The notes beneath the pieces are model-generated. The model had not been told where the DNA came from and searched no databases. It was given only the letters and a program-made list of their open reading frames with translations. Made by a program: the position numbers and the translations under genes. From NCBI GenBank assembly GCA_046262435.1, contig JBHEMT010000085.1, positions 1 to 17,176 of the forward strand: a stretch of 17,176 nucleotides of DNA, in the 5' to 3' direction. Position 1 is the first letter of the stretch. The number at the start of each line of letters is the position of its first letter. Of the stretch, positions 7,126 through 14,146 are shown piece by piece. The stretch is from JBHEMT01 sp046262435. GTDB taxonomy: Bacteria; Chloroflexota; Dormibacteria; Aeolococcales; Aeolococcaceae.

Positions 7126-9308
7126 GGGCTCGGCGCACGCTGGCGGGACGCGTCGCCAGGCGTCACCCGCTTGCCCAGGGTGGAAACCACGGCGGCGTGC
7201 ACCTCGTTGAGGGCGTCGCCCTGGGCCTGCGAGCCTGCCGGTGCGCCTGGCGGCGCTACCGCTGCGGAGCCGCCCACGCCGTCCGGAGCGGCGGCCACGT
7301 GCACAGGGCACCCGCTGGGCGCGACCCCCGCCGCGCTTGCTGCCATGGCGGAACGGGAGGGCGCGGCGGCGACGGCATGCGACCCGGACCCGGACCCGTG
7401 GGGCACCGGGCAGCCTCCGCCGTCCGGCGCCGGTGCGGCGGGCGCGGCGGCGTCGTGGACCGCCTGACGGGCCGCCGCGATCCCCGCTTCAACGTGAAGC
7501 AGCCCCACCTCGGGCGCGGCGACGGCAAGCGCCACCCGCTCCACCTGTTCGGCCGCGAGGTTGCGCAGGAACCCGGCGGGAATGCGGTCGAGGCGCTCCT
7601 CGGCCGCGGCCGACCAGGGCAGGTTGTGCGGCTGGTTGACGGTGGGGCCGGTGTGCTGCTCGGTGCCCAGCGGGGCCCGGTGCGGACCGGCGCGGTGGTC
7701 GAGCGCTTCCAGCTCGGGGAGCACGTGGGGCTCGACCACCTCGCGGGTGATCGCGGGGAGCCGGCGGGTGCGCGCCGACTTCTCGATGATCGCCTTGACC
7801 CGTCGGCGCAGGTAGCCGGCTGGAAGCTGGTGCAGGCAGGCCCGCGCGTCGACGGTCCAGCCAAGCTTCTGCCCGTCGAAGCCGGTGGTGGTGGCGTCGC
7901 CCTCCAGCCCCGCATCGGCGCGAATCGCGGCCAGGTCGAGCTGCTCGAACTCGTCCGCCGCTGCGTCGCACACCGGGCACTGCGCCGGTGCGTCGACCCG
8001 GGACGCGTACCCGCAGCGCCGGCAGATGCTGCGGCTCTCGTGCACCGGCGGCTCCTCGAGCATTGCCTGCTCTGCGGCCGCGATCGCGCTGGTGGCTGCG
8101 CCGATGGTGCGCATCGTCCGCTGGAACGGCATCAGCTCGTCGAGAGCCTGCTCGACATCTCCGGAGGACACAACGCTGTGACCGCGCTCGGTGGCCCAGC
8201 GGAGCACCGCGGTGCGGGCCAGCCCGCGTGCTGCCGGAGAGACCCCGGCCAGGCGGTCCTCCGCCTCCGGAGTCCAGGCAACCGATGCCTCGGCTCGCAG
8301 GTCGAGCGGTGGCACGTGGGTGCGCGCGCTGACCAGCAGGTTGCACGGCGCCAGCCGGAGGAGCTGCTCCGTCGCCGACCCGAGGTCCATCTCTGGGCCG
8401 GAGTGCACTCCCACCCGGCCGAGCACCAGCAGCCACGGCCGGGTCTCGCGCGCATGCCGGAGCACGCGGTCGAAGGCCTTGCCGTCGAGCAGGGTGATGC
8501 CCAGCTCAACCCCCTCCTCGGCGGCGGTCGCCTGGGCGACGCGCAGGTGGGACTCGTAGATCTTCGCCAGCCCGGTGTCGATGATCTCCTCGTGGAGCGC
8601 CTCCTGCTCCTTGAAACGGAAGACCTTGGAGGCCTTCTCGCTGAGCACGTCGACGATGCCGTTGAACACCGCGTAGTGCAGGTAGGGGTCGTACACCGCG
8701 ACAGCCTCGACCCGCTTGTGCAGCGCCCGTCCCATAGCCAGCGCCGTGCGGAGGCCACCGAAGGACTGGGGTGAGCCGTCGATTGCCACCAGGATGTCCC
8801 CGACCATGGCCTCAGCGCCGGTGCGCCGCACCACCAGCGCGTCGGTGCGAATGCGCCGCAGCACTCGCTCAGCGACGCTGCCCAGCCGCGACTCCTTGAC
8901 CGCGCCGGTGCCCAGCGCGCCCAGCACGACCAGGTCCGTGCCCGTCTCAGCGATGTCGGCGACCAACTCCTCCCAGTTGCGGCCATCACGCATCCGCGCC
9001 TCGAAGGCGACGCCGCGCTCCAGGCAGCGGTAGCGCATCACGTCGGTGTAGCTGTCGCTGATCAGCTGCAGGCCGGTGGTGATCAGGCTGTCGTGGATTC
9101 GCCGCTGGCGGAGCAGCTCGGCCTCGTCCTGGTACTCCTCGGGGAGCGTGTACTCCATCTGCTTGAAGCGGAAGTCATGCATCCGGCCGGCGTACACATG
9201 GCTGCCGATGCAGGCGGAGCCGAAGGCGGCCGCAAGCTCAACCGCCACGCCGGTGGCGGCGTCGGAGTGCTCCGAGTTGTCGAGCGGGACGTAAACGCTG
9301 CGGTACAT
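7122..9308 (-). CDS. Tandem universal stress protein with PCP_red-like repeats and zinc-ribbon/rubredoxin-like motif
   Basis: Encodes 728 aa; ATG at 9308 has an AGGGG site 6 nt upstream. Two universal-stress domains come first (about 1-163 and 168-328), each with the ATP-binding pattern G-x2-G-x9-G-S (G130/G133/G143-S144 and G297/G300/G310-S311). Three repeats of PCP_red type (the small domain at the C-terminus of light-independent protochlorophyllide reductase subunit B) start at Trp345, Trp484 and Trp565. Between the first two is a CxxC...CxxC ribbon (Cys429, 432, 444, 447). The Ala/Pro-rich tail carries two Cys-Pro motifs, GGCPVPHG (631-638) and SGCPVH (665-670). No other reductase gene is nearby, so pigment synthesis is unlikely. 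As first gene of the bc/bd-like operon it may be a sensor or assembly factor. Confidence 0.85.
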   Translation of the reverse strand: MYRSVYVPLDNSEHSDAATGVAVELAAAFGSACIGSHVYAGRMHDFRFKQMEYTLPEEYQDEAELLRQRRIHDSLITTGLQLISDSYTDVMRYRCLERGVAFEARMRDGRNWEELVADIAETGTDLVVLGALGTGAVKESRLGSVAERVLRRIRTDALVVRRTGAEAMVGDILVAIDGSPQSFGGLRTALAMGRALHKRVEAVAVYDPYLHYAVFNGIVDVLSEKASKVFRFKEQEALHEEIIDTGLAKIYESHLRVAQATAAEEGVELGITLLDGKAFDRVLRHARETRPWLLVLGRVGVHSGPEMDLGSATEQLLRLAPCNLLVSARTHVPPLDLRAEASVAWTPEAEDRLAGVSPAARGLARTAVLRWATERGHSVVSSGDVEQALDELMPFQRTMRTIGAATSAIAAAEQAMLEEPPVHESRSICRRCGYASRVDAPAQCPVCDAAADEFEQLDLAAIRADAGLEGDATTTGFDGQKLGWTVDARACLHQLPAGYLRRRVKAIIEKSARTRRLPAITREVVEPHVLPELEALDHRAGPHRAPLGTEQHTGPTVNQPHNLPWSAAAEERLDRIPAGFLRNLAAEQVERVALAVAAPEVGLLHVEAGIAAARQAVHDAAAPAAPAPDGGGCPVPHGSGSGSHAVAAAPSRSAMAASAAGVAPSGCPVHVAAAPDGVGGSAAVAPPGAPAGSQAQGDALNEVHAAVVSTLGKRVTPGDASRQRAPSP

Positions 9309-9426
9309 GCCTCACCCCTGCACGCGCTCGACGGCTCCCGGTGACGGGCGAGACTGTGGCATCGTGGGACGGTGGGATGCAACTTCCTGGAGCAGCAGAC
9401 CGCCGCGCCCGGCCGGGGGACCCCGG
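9309..9426. promoter_or_regulatory. Divergent promoter region between the two PCP_red-like genes
   Basis: This 118-bp spacer must hold promoters for both the long minus-strand operon and the plus-strand gene at 9427. It contains a direct repeat GTGGGA (9364-9369 and 9372-9377, 8-bp period), nested in an inverted repeat GCATC-N12-GATGC (9359-9380), a plausible operator. I see no convincing -35/-10 pair on either strand. Confidence 0.45.
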
Positions 9427-10179
9427 ATGACTGAGCAGGAGCAGGGCGGCCGGTGCCCCTACCCCTTTGCCAACCAGCCCGCCGCCGCGGCCGCCCAGCC
9501 CGGGTCGGGATGTCCCGTGCCCCACGGGCCGCCCGCAGGCGGCGACCAGGGCCCCGCCGGCCTGGTCTGGACCGAGGCCGCCGAGCAGGCGCTTCGGGAG
9601 CGCATCGAGCAGACCACAGTGGCGCGTGACGACATCGACCTCGACCGGGCCGAGGCGATGAGCCACGCCGTGGTTGAGTCCCGGGCGGCACGGGCAGGTC
9701 GTGAGCAGGTCTCCGACCTGTTCGTCCGCACCCTGGGCAAGAAGCTGGGGTACGGGCACCCGCTCAGCGAGCGCTCCGGGTCGCTCGGCTACACCTGGTC
9801 CGCGGAGGCGGAGGCGCGGCTCGCCGGTGTCCCGGAGTTCTGCCGCGAACTTACCCGCTGGCGGGTCGAGTGGACCGCCAACAAGCTGGGTCTCGGCCCG
9901 GTGATCACGCCCGAGGTGATGCAGGCCAAGTACGACCTGTGGGGCGCGGTCTCCCACCGGATCCAGGAGCGGGACGAGGATCGCCTGGAATGGACGGCCT
10001 CAGCGCGAGCCCGCTTCGCCGCGGTGCCTGAGTTCGTCCAGGGCCAGGTGCTCGAGGCGATCGAGGGCAACGCCCGGACCCTGGGAGCTGAGGTGGTCGA
10101 CGACTCGGTGGTCGACCGTGTGATCGAGCGCTGGTCGGAGACGGGCGACTTCCACGAGGGGCTCTACGGCTTTCGCTAG
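9427..10179 (+). CDS. PCP_red-like repeat protein with Cys-Pro motifs
   Basis: Encodes 250 aa from ATG at 9427 (MTEQEQ), preceded by GGGGGA 6 nt upstream. An in-frame ATG at 9307 exists but lies on top of the divergent gene's start and would consume the promoter region. The N-terminus has two Cys-Pro motifs (RCPYPF at 9-14, GCPVPHG at 28-34). Three repeats of PCP_red type begin at Trp48 (divergent), Trp124 and Trp189, with the pattern W-T/S-x-A-x-A-R-x-x-x-x-V-P-E-F in the last two. The C-terminus ends HEGLYGFR. It shares both the repeat type and GCPVPHG with the divergently encoded 728-aa protein, so the two probably work together. There is no membrane segment. The function is unknown; metal, heme or redox-cofactor binding is inference. 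Confidence 0.8.
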   Translation: MTEQEQGGRCPYPFANQPAAAAAQPGSGCPVPHGPPAGGDQGPAGLVWTEAAEQALRERIEQTTVARDDIDLDRAEAMSHAVVESRAARAGREQVSDLFVRTLGKKLGYGHPLSERSGSLGYTWSAEAEARLAGVPEFCRELTRWRVEWTANKLGLGPVITPEVMQAKYDLWGAVSHRIQERDEDRLEWTASARARFAAVPEFVQGQVLEAIEGNARTLGAEVVDDSVVDRVIERWSETGDFHEGLYGFR

Positions 10180-10241
10180 GCGGTGAACCCATGCCGGTCC
10201 GAGCCGGCGGTCCTCTGGGCCCAACGATGGCGGAGGGCTGA

Positions 10242-10769
10242 TCAGCGCAGCGAGTCAGCCGCGCGCGGTGTCAGGAGGCGGAAACTCCGCTCGGCGGCCG
10301 TGCCGTACACGAGGTGGGCGGCGATGTCCGGGGCCAATTCGGCGAAGGTGTACTTCCACACCGGCTTGTAGAGCCCGGCCAGCGGGAGGGTGACGTAGCT
10401 GCTGGCCCACACGATGCCGCCGAAGAGCGGGCCGTCGACGAGCCGGGTGTGCCGCAGCGAACCGCCCGCCAGTCCGAGCAAGCCGCCCCAGGCCACCCCG
10501 TAGCCCCAGTGCATGATGTTGTTGGTCAGCCGTGCGTGGCGTGCGGCAAGGGGCCTGCGGGTGAAGCCCTCGACCAGGCGGCGGCCGACCTGCGCCGGCG
10601 CCGACACGCTGTCCCAGTCGCTCGGGCCACCGAACTCCCACCCAATCGGCTCCTGGTCGCCCCCACCGCTCCGGTAGCGCGCGTAGAGGAATGCGTCCAT
10701 GGCAACGGTCCCGAGGGCGCCGGCAACGGCACCACGCAGTAGGGCGCCGAGGGGGGTCACGTGAGCCAT
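10242..10769 (-). CDS. Conserved small integral membrane protein, 175 aa
   Basis: I cannot name the family firmly; it looks like the conserved uncharacterised membrane proteins of YagU/DUF1440 character. Hydrophobic segments are near residues 8-28 (ALLRGAVAGALGTVAMDAFLY), 85-105 (HWGYGVAWGGLLGLAGGS) and 115-135 (FGGIVWASSYVTLPLAGLY), with a further weak one near 140-158. Conserved-looking pieces include NNIMHWGYG and YKPVWKY. A GGAG-like site lies upstream of the ATG at 10769. It is transcribed alone, convergent with the PCP_red-like gene and divergent from the DUF6457 gene. Confidence 0.7.
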   Translation of the reverse strand: MAHVTPLGALLRGAVAGALGTVAMDAFLYARYRSGGGDQEPIGWEFGGPSDWDSVSAPAQVGRRLVEGFTRRPLAARHARLTNNIMHWGYGVAWGGLLGLAGGSLRHTRLVDGPLFGGIVWASSYVTLPLAGLYKPVWKYTFAELAPDIAAHLVYGTAAERSFRLLTPRAADSLR

Positions 10770-10808
10770 TCCAGAGGATCTCCATAAGGGGCGGCCCGGT
10801 CAGGCTAG

Positions 10809-10825
10809 CGGGCGGTTCCCGCCCG
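10809..10825. promoter_or_regulatory. Strong GC hairpin in divergent spacer
   Basis: CGGGCGG-TTC-CCGCCCG is a perfect 7-bp stem with a 3-nt loop. A second hairpin, CTCGC-TGC-GCGAG, follows at 10839-10851. Both lie in the 137-bp gap between the membrane protein gene and the DUF6457 gene. There is no T-tract on either strand, so neither is a standard terminator. They could be operator or 5'-leader structures. Confidence 0.35.
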
Positions 10826-10906
10826 GGTCCGCTTCGCACTCGCTGCGCGAGCGGTCCCGCGGCCGATGGCGTCGGCGAGGACTGCGCCAGGACGCATGCT
10901 TAGGAG

Positions 10907-11239
10907 ATGCAAGACGGCGTGAGCGGGGCTGACGACCCGAACACCTTCGAGGAACAGTGGTGCCGCCGGTTCGCGGCGGAGCTGGCCGCCGCGGCTGGGC
11001 TCGACGAGGAGCTGATGTCCTCAAGCACGCGCACCTCACTTCTCCAGCTGGCGCGTGACGTGGCTCACGGGAGCGAACGCCGCAATGCGCCGCTGGCCAC
11101 GTTTGTGGCCGGACGCTACGTCGAGGCGCGCCGCCGCCAGGGCATCGGCGCCGCCCTCGCACTCGAGGAGGTCAGCGGGGTGGCGGCCCGCTTGCTGCCC
11201 GACGGCGACGCCACGCCGCAACGTCCGGGGGCCGGTTGA
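10907..11239 (+). CDS. DUF6457-like protein linked to molybdenum cofactor genes
   Basis: Encodes 110 aa. The core LLQLARDVAHGSERRNAPLATFVAGRYVE matches what I recall of the DUF6457 family, small proteins often encoded beside or fused to MobA in Actinomycetota; its biochemical role is unknown. There is no membrane segment. The ribosome site AGGAG (10902-10906) touches the ATG at 10907 with no spacer, which is poor geometry. A GTG at 10919, 12 nt after the site, is an alternative start that would remove only four residues. The last 68 nt overlap the 3' end of mobA on the other strand. Confidence 0.72.
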   Translation: MQDGVSGADDPNTFEEQWCRRFAAELAAAAGLDEELMSSSTRTSLLQLARDVAHGSERRNAPLATFVAGRYVEARRRQGIGAALALEEVSGVAARLLPDGDATPQRPGAG

Positions 11240-11801
11240 GGTTGAGCGCAAAGGACGCCGCCAGGGACGGGCCCAGCTCGGCGGCCACGTCCACATTGCC
11301 CACCCGCAGGGCGGCGAGCAGACCGCGCAGGGAGTGGTCGCGCGACTCCAGCGCGGCCTCCGCCGCGGGCAGGGCCGACGCCGCATACACGGCGTGCAGC
11401 GGTTCCGGCCCCCGCGGCCCGGTGGGAACCACCGCGTCCTCGCCAGACCAGCGGTCGACGAGCAACCGCAGCAGCGGCGCGCTCAGGTCGGGCATGTCCA
11501 CCGCGACGACCGCGCACAGCTCCCACGGCGCGGAGCGCAGGGCGGCGACCAGACCCCCGAGCGGCCCGCAATCGAGCGCCGAGTCCGCCACAGTGGCGGC
11601 TCCGGGTGCGGAAAGCTCGCCCAGCCGGGAGACGACCAGAACCGGCGCCGCGCCGGCCGCCCGCAGCCGATCGACAGCTCGCTGGAGCAGTGTCACCCCG
11701 TCCAGTTTCAGCCCTGCCTTGTCACGACCCATACGCCGGCTGGCGCCCCCGCAGAGGACGGCTCCGGCAAACCGCGCAGAGGTCGGCAGGTCCAAGCTCA
11801 C
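11172..11801 (-). CDS. mobA: Molybdenum cofactor guanylyltransferase MobA
   Basis: Encodes 209 aa from a GTG at 11801. The nucleotide-binding loop VLCGGASRRMGRDKAGL (residues 16-32) is the MobA signature, with metal-site DMPDL near 102 and EPLHAVY near 132. The C-terminal NLNRPPD corresponds to the family's N-x-N-T-P-x-D. It adds GMP from GTP to Mo-molybdopterin in the cytoplasm, making the guanine dinucleotide form used by formate dehydrogenase and related enzymes. About 14 Arg/Pro-rich residues after the conserved end, plus the last part of the motif, are encoded in sequence overlapping the DUF6457 gene on the opposite strand. It diverges from moeA across 21 bp. Confidence 0.92.
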   Translation of the reverse strand: MSLDLPTSARFAGAVLCGGASRRMGRDKAGLKLDGVTLLQRAVDRLRAAGAAPVLVVSRLGELSAPGAATVADSALDCGPLGGLVAALRSAPWELCAVVAVDMPDLSAPLLRLLVDRWSGEDAVVPTGPRGPEPLHAVYAASALPAAEAALESRDHSLRGLLAALRVGNVDVAAELGPSLAASFALNLNRPPDVAAWRRRRAASGPPPR

Positions 11802-11806
11802 AATGG

Positions 11807-11821
11807 GGCAGGCTAGCTGCC
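11807..11821. promoter_or_regulatory. Inverted repeat in the 21-bp mobA-moeA divergent gap
   Basis: GGCAG-GCTAG-CTGCC fills most of the space between the mobA start (11801) and the moeA start (11823). With so little room, promoters of each gene must reach into the other gene's 5' end, so a site here could affect both. This is inference from position and symmetry only. Confidence 0.35.
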
Positions 11822-11822
11822 G

Positions 11823-13061
11823 ATGACCGCCCCGCCGCAGCCCCTACCCACTCAAGAGTCACCGCTTCTCGGCGTCACCGAGATGCAGGCCCTCGTCCTC
11901 GGCGGCCTCAGCGCGGTTACGACCGAACGCGTCGACCTCAGCCATGCTGCCGGGCGTGTTCTGGCGCGGAGCGTCGTCAGCGAACGCCATCTTCCCGGCG
12001 TCGACAACTCGGCAATGGACGGCTTCGCCGTGCGGTCCGCGGACTGCGTGTCCCCCGGCGACGCCGAGGCACGGTTGCGCGTCGACGGCGAGGCCCGCGC
12101 GGGCGATGCGGTGACCGATCACCTGCCCGGCACCGCGATGCGGATCATGACCGGAGCACCGCTGCCTCGCGGTGCCGACTCCGTGGTTCCCTGGGAGGAC
12201 ACCGACGAGGTGGGCGGGGCAATCTCGATTCGGGTGACGGTGCGCTCCGGAGCCCACGTGCGGCGGTGCGGCGAAGACATCTCGCCGGGTATGACCGTGG
12301 TCGAGGCCGGTCGCCGGCTCCGCCCCATTGACGTCGCCGCATGCGCCGCCGTCGGTGCCGCCGCTCTCGAGGTGCGCAGGCGCCCGCGGGTGGCGATCGT
12401 CTCCGGCGGCGACGAGCTGGTGGCGCCCGAGGTGGTGCCCGAGCCGCACCAGGTGGTCGACAGCAACGCGGTGATGCTCGCCGCCGCTGTCGAGGAGGCG
12501 GGGGGCGAGGCGGTCCGTTTCGGGGTGGTCGCCGACGACCCCGACGCGCTTCGCGAGCGGTTCATCGCCGCTGCCGCGTGCGACCTGATCGTCAGCAGTG
12601 CCGGGGTGAGTGTGGGTGCCCACGATCACGTCCGTGGCATCGTGGAGGAGCTGGGCAGCATCACCGCCTGGCGAGTCGCGATGCGCCCCGGCAAGCCGCT
12701 GCTGGTGGGCGCGGTGTGCGGCACCCCGCTGCTTGGGCTCCCGGGCAACCCGGTGAGCAGCGCGGTCACATTCGAGCTCTTCGGCCGCCCTGCGATCCTC
12801 GCCCTGCAGGGCGCGACCAGCGTCCACCGGGGCCGCATCGCGGTTCGCCTCGCCGAGGCGGTGCGTGCACCCGAACATCTCGAGACCTATCTCCGGGCGC
12901 GCCTGGTCGAGTCCGTTGACGGCATCCCCACCGCGGAGCTCAGCGGTGGCCAGGGCTCCCACATGCTGCGGTCACTTGCCGACGCCGACGTGCTGGTGTG
13001 TGTGCCGCAGGGTGCGGGTAGCTGTGCCGCCGGAACGGTGCTCCGTGCCCTGATGCTGTAG
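11823..13061 (+). CDS. moeA: Molybdopterin molybdenumtransferase MoeA
   Basis: Encodes 412 aa, normal for the family. It inserts molybdate into adenylylated molybdopterin. Diagnostic segments in order are PGVDNSAMDGFAV (about 59-71), MRIMTGAPLPRGADSVVPWEDT (about 102-123, with the MTGA and GAD core), VSGGDELV, SSAGVSVGAHD (family SGGVSVG, here with Ala for one Gly), MRPGKPLL and LPGNPVSS. The start ATG at 11823 gives a 20-residue extension before the first helix; an internal ATG at 11883 is possible. No strong ribosome site is seen for either. It pairs functionally with mobA and lies beside the selenocysteine locus, pointing to a Mo-containing selenoenzyme such as formate dehydrogenase elsewhere. 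Confidence 0.95.
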   Translation: MTAPPQPLPTQESPLLGVTEMQALVLGGLSAVTTERVDLSHAAGRVLARSVVSERHLPGVDNSAMDGFAVRSADCVSPGDAEARLRVDGEARAGDAVTDHLPGTAMRIMTGAPLPRGADSVVPWEDTDEVGGAISIRVTVRSGAHVRRCGEDISPGMTVVEAGRRLRPIDVAACAAVGAAALEVRRRPRVAIVSGGDELVAPEVVPEPHQVVDSNAVMLAAAVEEAGGEAVRFGVVADDPDALRERFIAAAACDLIVSSAGVSVGAHDHVRGIVEELGSITAWRVAMRPGKPLLVGAVCGTPLLGLPGNPVSSAVTFELFGRPAILALQGATSVHRGRIAVRLAEAVRAPEHLETYLRARLVESVDGIPTAELSGGQGSHMLRSLADADVLVCVPQGAGSCAAGTVLRALML

Positions 13062-13082
13062 CCCGTTCGCTGGCATGCCGGG

Positions 13083-14072
13083 TCACCGGACCTCGATCAC
13101 GTGCTCCCCGGGCGCCTGCAGCACTCCGATCACCGGCGCGCCGGGAACCTCGCCCGCGACCAGCAGCCCGCCACTGGTCTGCGCGTCGGCGAGCAGCAGC
13201 CGCTCCTCCATATCGTGCGCCGCCTGGCCGTGCCAGGCGACATGCGGCGTGACCCACTCGAGGTTGCGCCGGGTGCCGCCGCTCACGTATCCGGCGCGCA
13301 GTGCCTCGCGGGCTCCGTCGAGATAGGGGACCGCCGCCGCATCGATGACCGCACTGAGGTTGCTCGCCCGGGCGAGCTTGTACAGATGCCCGAGTAGGCC
13401 AAAGCCGGTCACGTCGGTGGCGCACCGGGCGCCGCCGCGTACCGCTGCCTCGGCTGCCGCCGCGTTGAGCCGGGTCATGGTCGCCACCGCCTCGGCGAAG
13501 ACCTCGCCGGTCTGCTTGTGCCGGCTGTTGAGCACGCCGATGCCGAGCGGTTTGGTCAGCGTGAGTGGCAGGCCTGCCACACCTGCGTCGTTGCGCAGCA
13601 GGCGATCCGCGGCGGCGATCCCGGTGACCGCCATGCCGTACTTCGGCTCGGCGTCGTCGACGCTGTGACCACCGGCGACCGGGCATCCCGCCGTCCGGGC
13701 CACGTCAAGACCGCCCCGCAGCACCTCCGTGGCCAGGCTCAGGGGCAGGAGGTCGCGTGGCCAGCAGAGCAGGTTGACCGCCAGGATCGGCCGGCCGCCC
13801 ATGGCGTAGATGTCGGACAGCGCGTTGGCGGCAGCGATCCTTCCCCAATCGTAGGCGTCATCGACCACCGGGGTGAAGAAGTCGACGGTGCTCAGAATGG
13901 CCTGCCCGTTGCCGTCCAGTCGCACCGCGGCGGCGTCGTCGCCGTGCTCGAGGCCGACGAGCAGCGTGTCGGCAGCCACACCGGTGAGGCCGGCGACCAT
14001 CTGCTCCAGCTCCCCCGGCGGGATTTTGCAGGCGCAACCACCACCACGGGCATAACCGGTGAGGCGCAGCAC
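13083..14072 (-). CDS. selD: Selenide, water dikinase (selenophosphate synthetase) SelD, Cys form
   Basis: Encodes 329 aa, slightly short against about 345. It makes selenophosphate from selenide and ATP, the selenium donor for SelA. The start is a GTG at 14072. The glycine-rich catalytic loop GGGCACKI has Cys13, Cys15 and Lys16, matching catalytic Cys17, Cys19 and Lys20 of E. coli SelD. Thus the active residue is Cys, not Sec, and no in-frame TGA is needed. Further SelD features are the DDAAAVRLDG, TVDFFTPVVDD and GGHSVDD metal/nucleotide segments and the KPLGIG motif. It converges on moeA with a 21-bp gap and diverges from tRNA-Sec. A hairpin may cover its ribosome site. Confidence 0.96.
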   Translation of the reverse strand: MLRLTGYARGGGCACKIPPGELEQMVAGLTGVAADTLLVGLEHGDDAAAVRLDGNGQAILSTVDFFTPVVDDAYDWGRIAAANALSDIYAMGGRPILAVNLLCWPRDLLPLSLATEVLRGGLDVARTAGCPVAGGHSVDDAEPKYGMAVTGIAAADRLLRNDAGVAGLPLTLTKPLGIGVLNSRHKQTGEVFAEAVATMTRLNAAAAEAAVRGGARCATDVTGFGLLGHLYKLARASNLSAVIDAAAVPYLDGAREALRAGYVSGGTRRNLEWVTPHVAWHGQAAHDMEERLLLADAQTSGGLLVAGEVPGAPVIGVLQAPGEHVIEVR

Positions 14073-14079
14073 CCTCTGA

Positions 14080-14105
14080 CCTTGGCACGAAGCCCCCGGC
14101 CAAGG
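14080..14105 (-). promoter_or_regulatory. Hairpin overlapping the selD ribosome-binding site
   Basis: On the minus strand CCTTGGC-N12-GCCAAGG forms a perfect 7-bp stem. Its 3' arm contains AAGG (14083-14080), which sits 7 nt before the selD GTG at 14072 and is the best ribosome site. Folding would hide that site. The same AAGGTCAG string precedes selA (from 14282), but without such a hairpin. Confidence 0.45.
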
Positions 14106-14133
14106 CCGCGCGCCAGTCGGCGAGCAGGTCGCC

Positions 14134-14139
14134 TACGCT
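14134..14139 (+). promoter_or_regulatory. Possible -10 box for tRNA-Sec
   Basis: TACGCT fits the TAnnnT pattern and ends 7 nt before the mature tRNA 5' end at 14147. No good -35 element is visible at 16-18 bp upstream, so confidence is low. Confidence 0.3.
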
Positions 14140-14146
14140 TGGTTGC

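Noticed and set aside
6271..7467. 398-codon plus-strand frame opposite bd-like copy II and the stress-domain gene
   Set aside because: It spans two coupled minus-strand genes and has shadow-like composition.
7086..8774. 562-codon plus-strand frame opposite the universal-stress gene
   Set aside because: No recognisable domain; the opposite strand has two ATP-binding stress domains and a good ribosome site.
7122..10179. True protochlorophyllide reductase or photosynthesis locus
   Set aside because: Only the small PCP_red-type repeats are present; no nitrogenase-like BchL, BchN or BchB catalytic parts and no pigment genes.
10193..10208. GCCGG-N6-CCGGC as a terminator between convergent genes
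   Set aside because: Only a 5-bp stem with no T-tract on either strand; expected by chance at this GC content.
13072..13079. GGCATGCC palindrome between moeA and selD
   Set aside because: An 8-bp palindrome in a 21-bp convergent gap with no further support.
13083..14072. SelD as a selenoprotein
   Set aside because: The catalytic position is encoded by TGC (Cys13); no in-frame TGA occurs.
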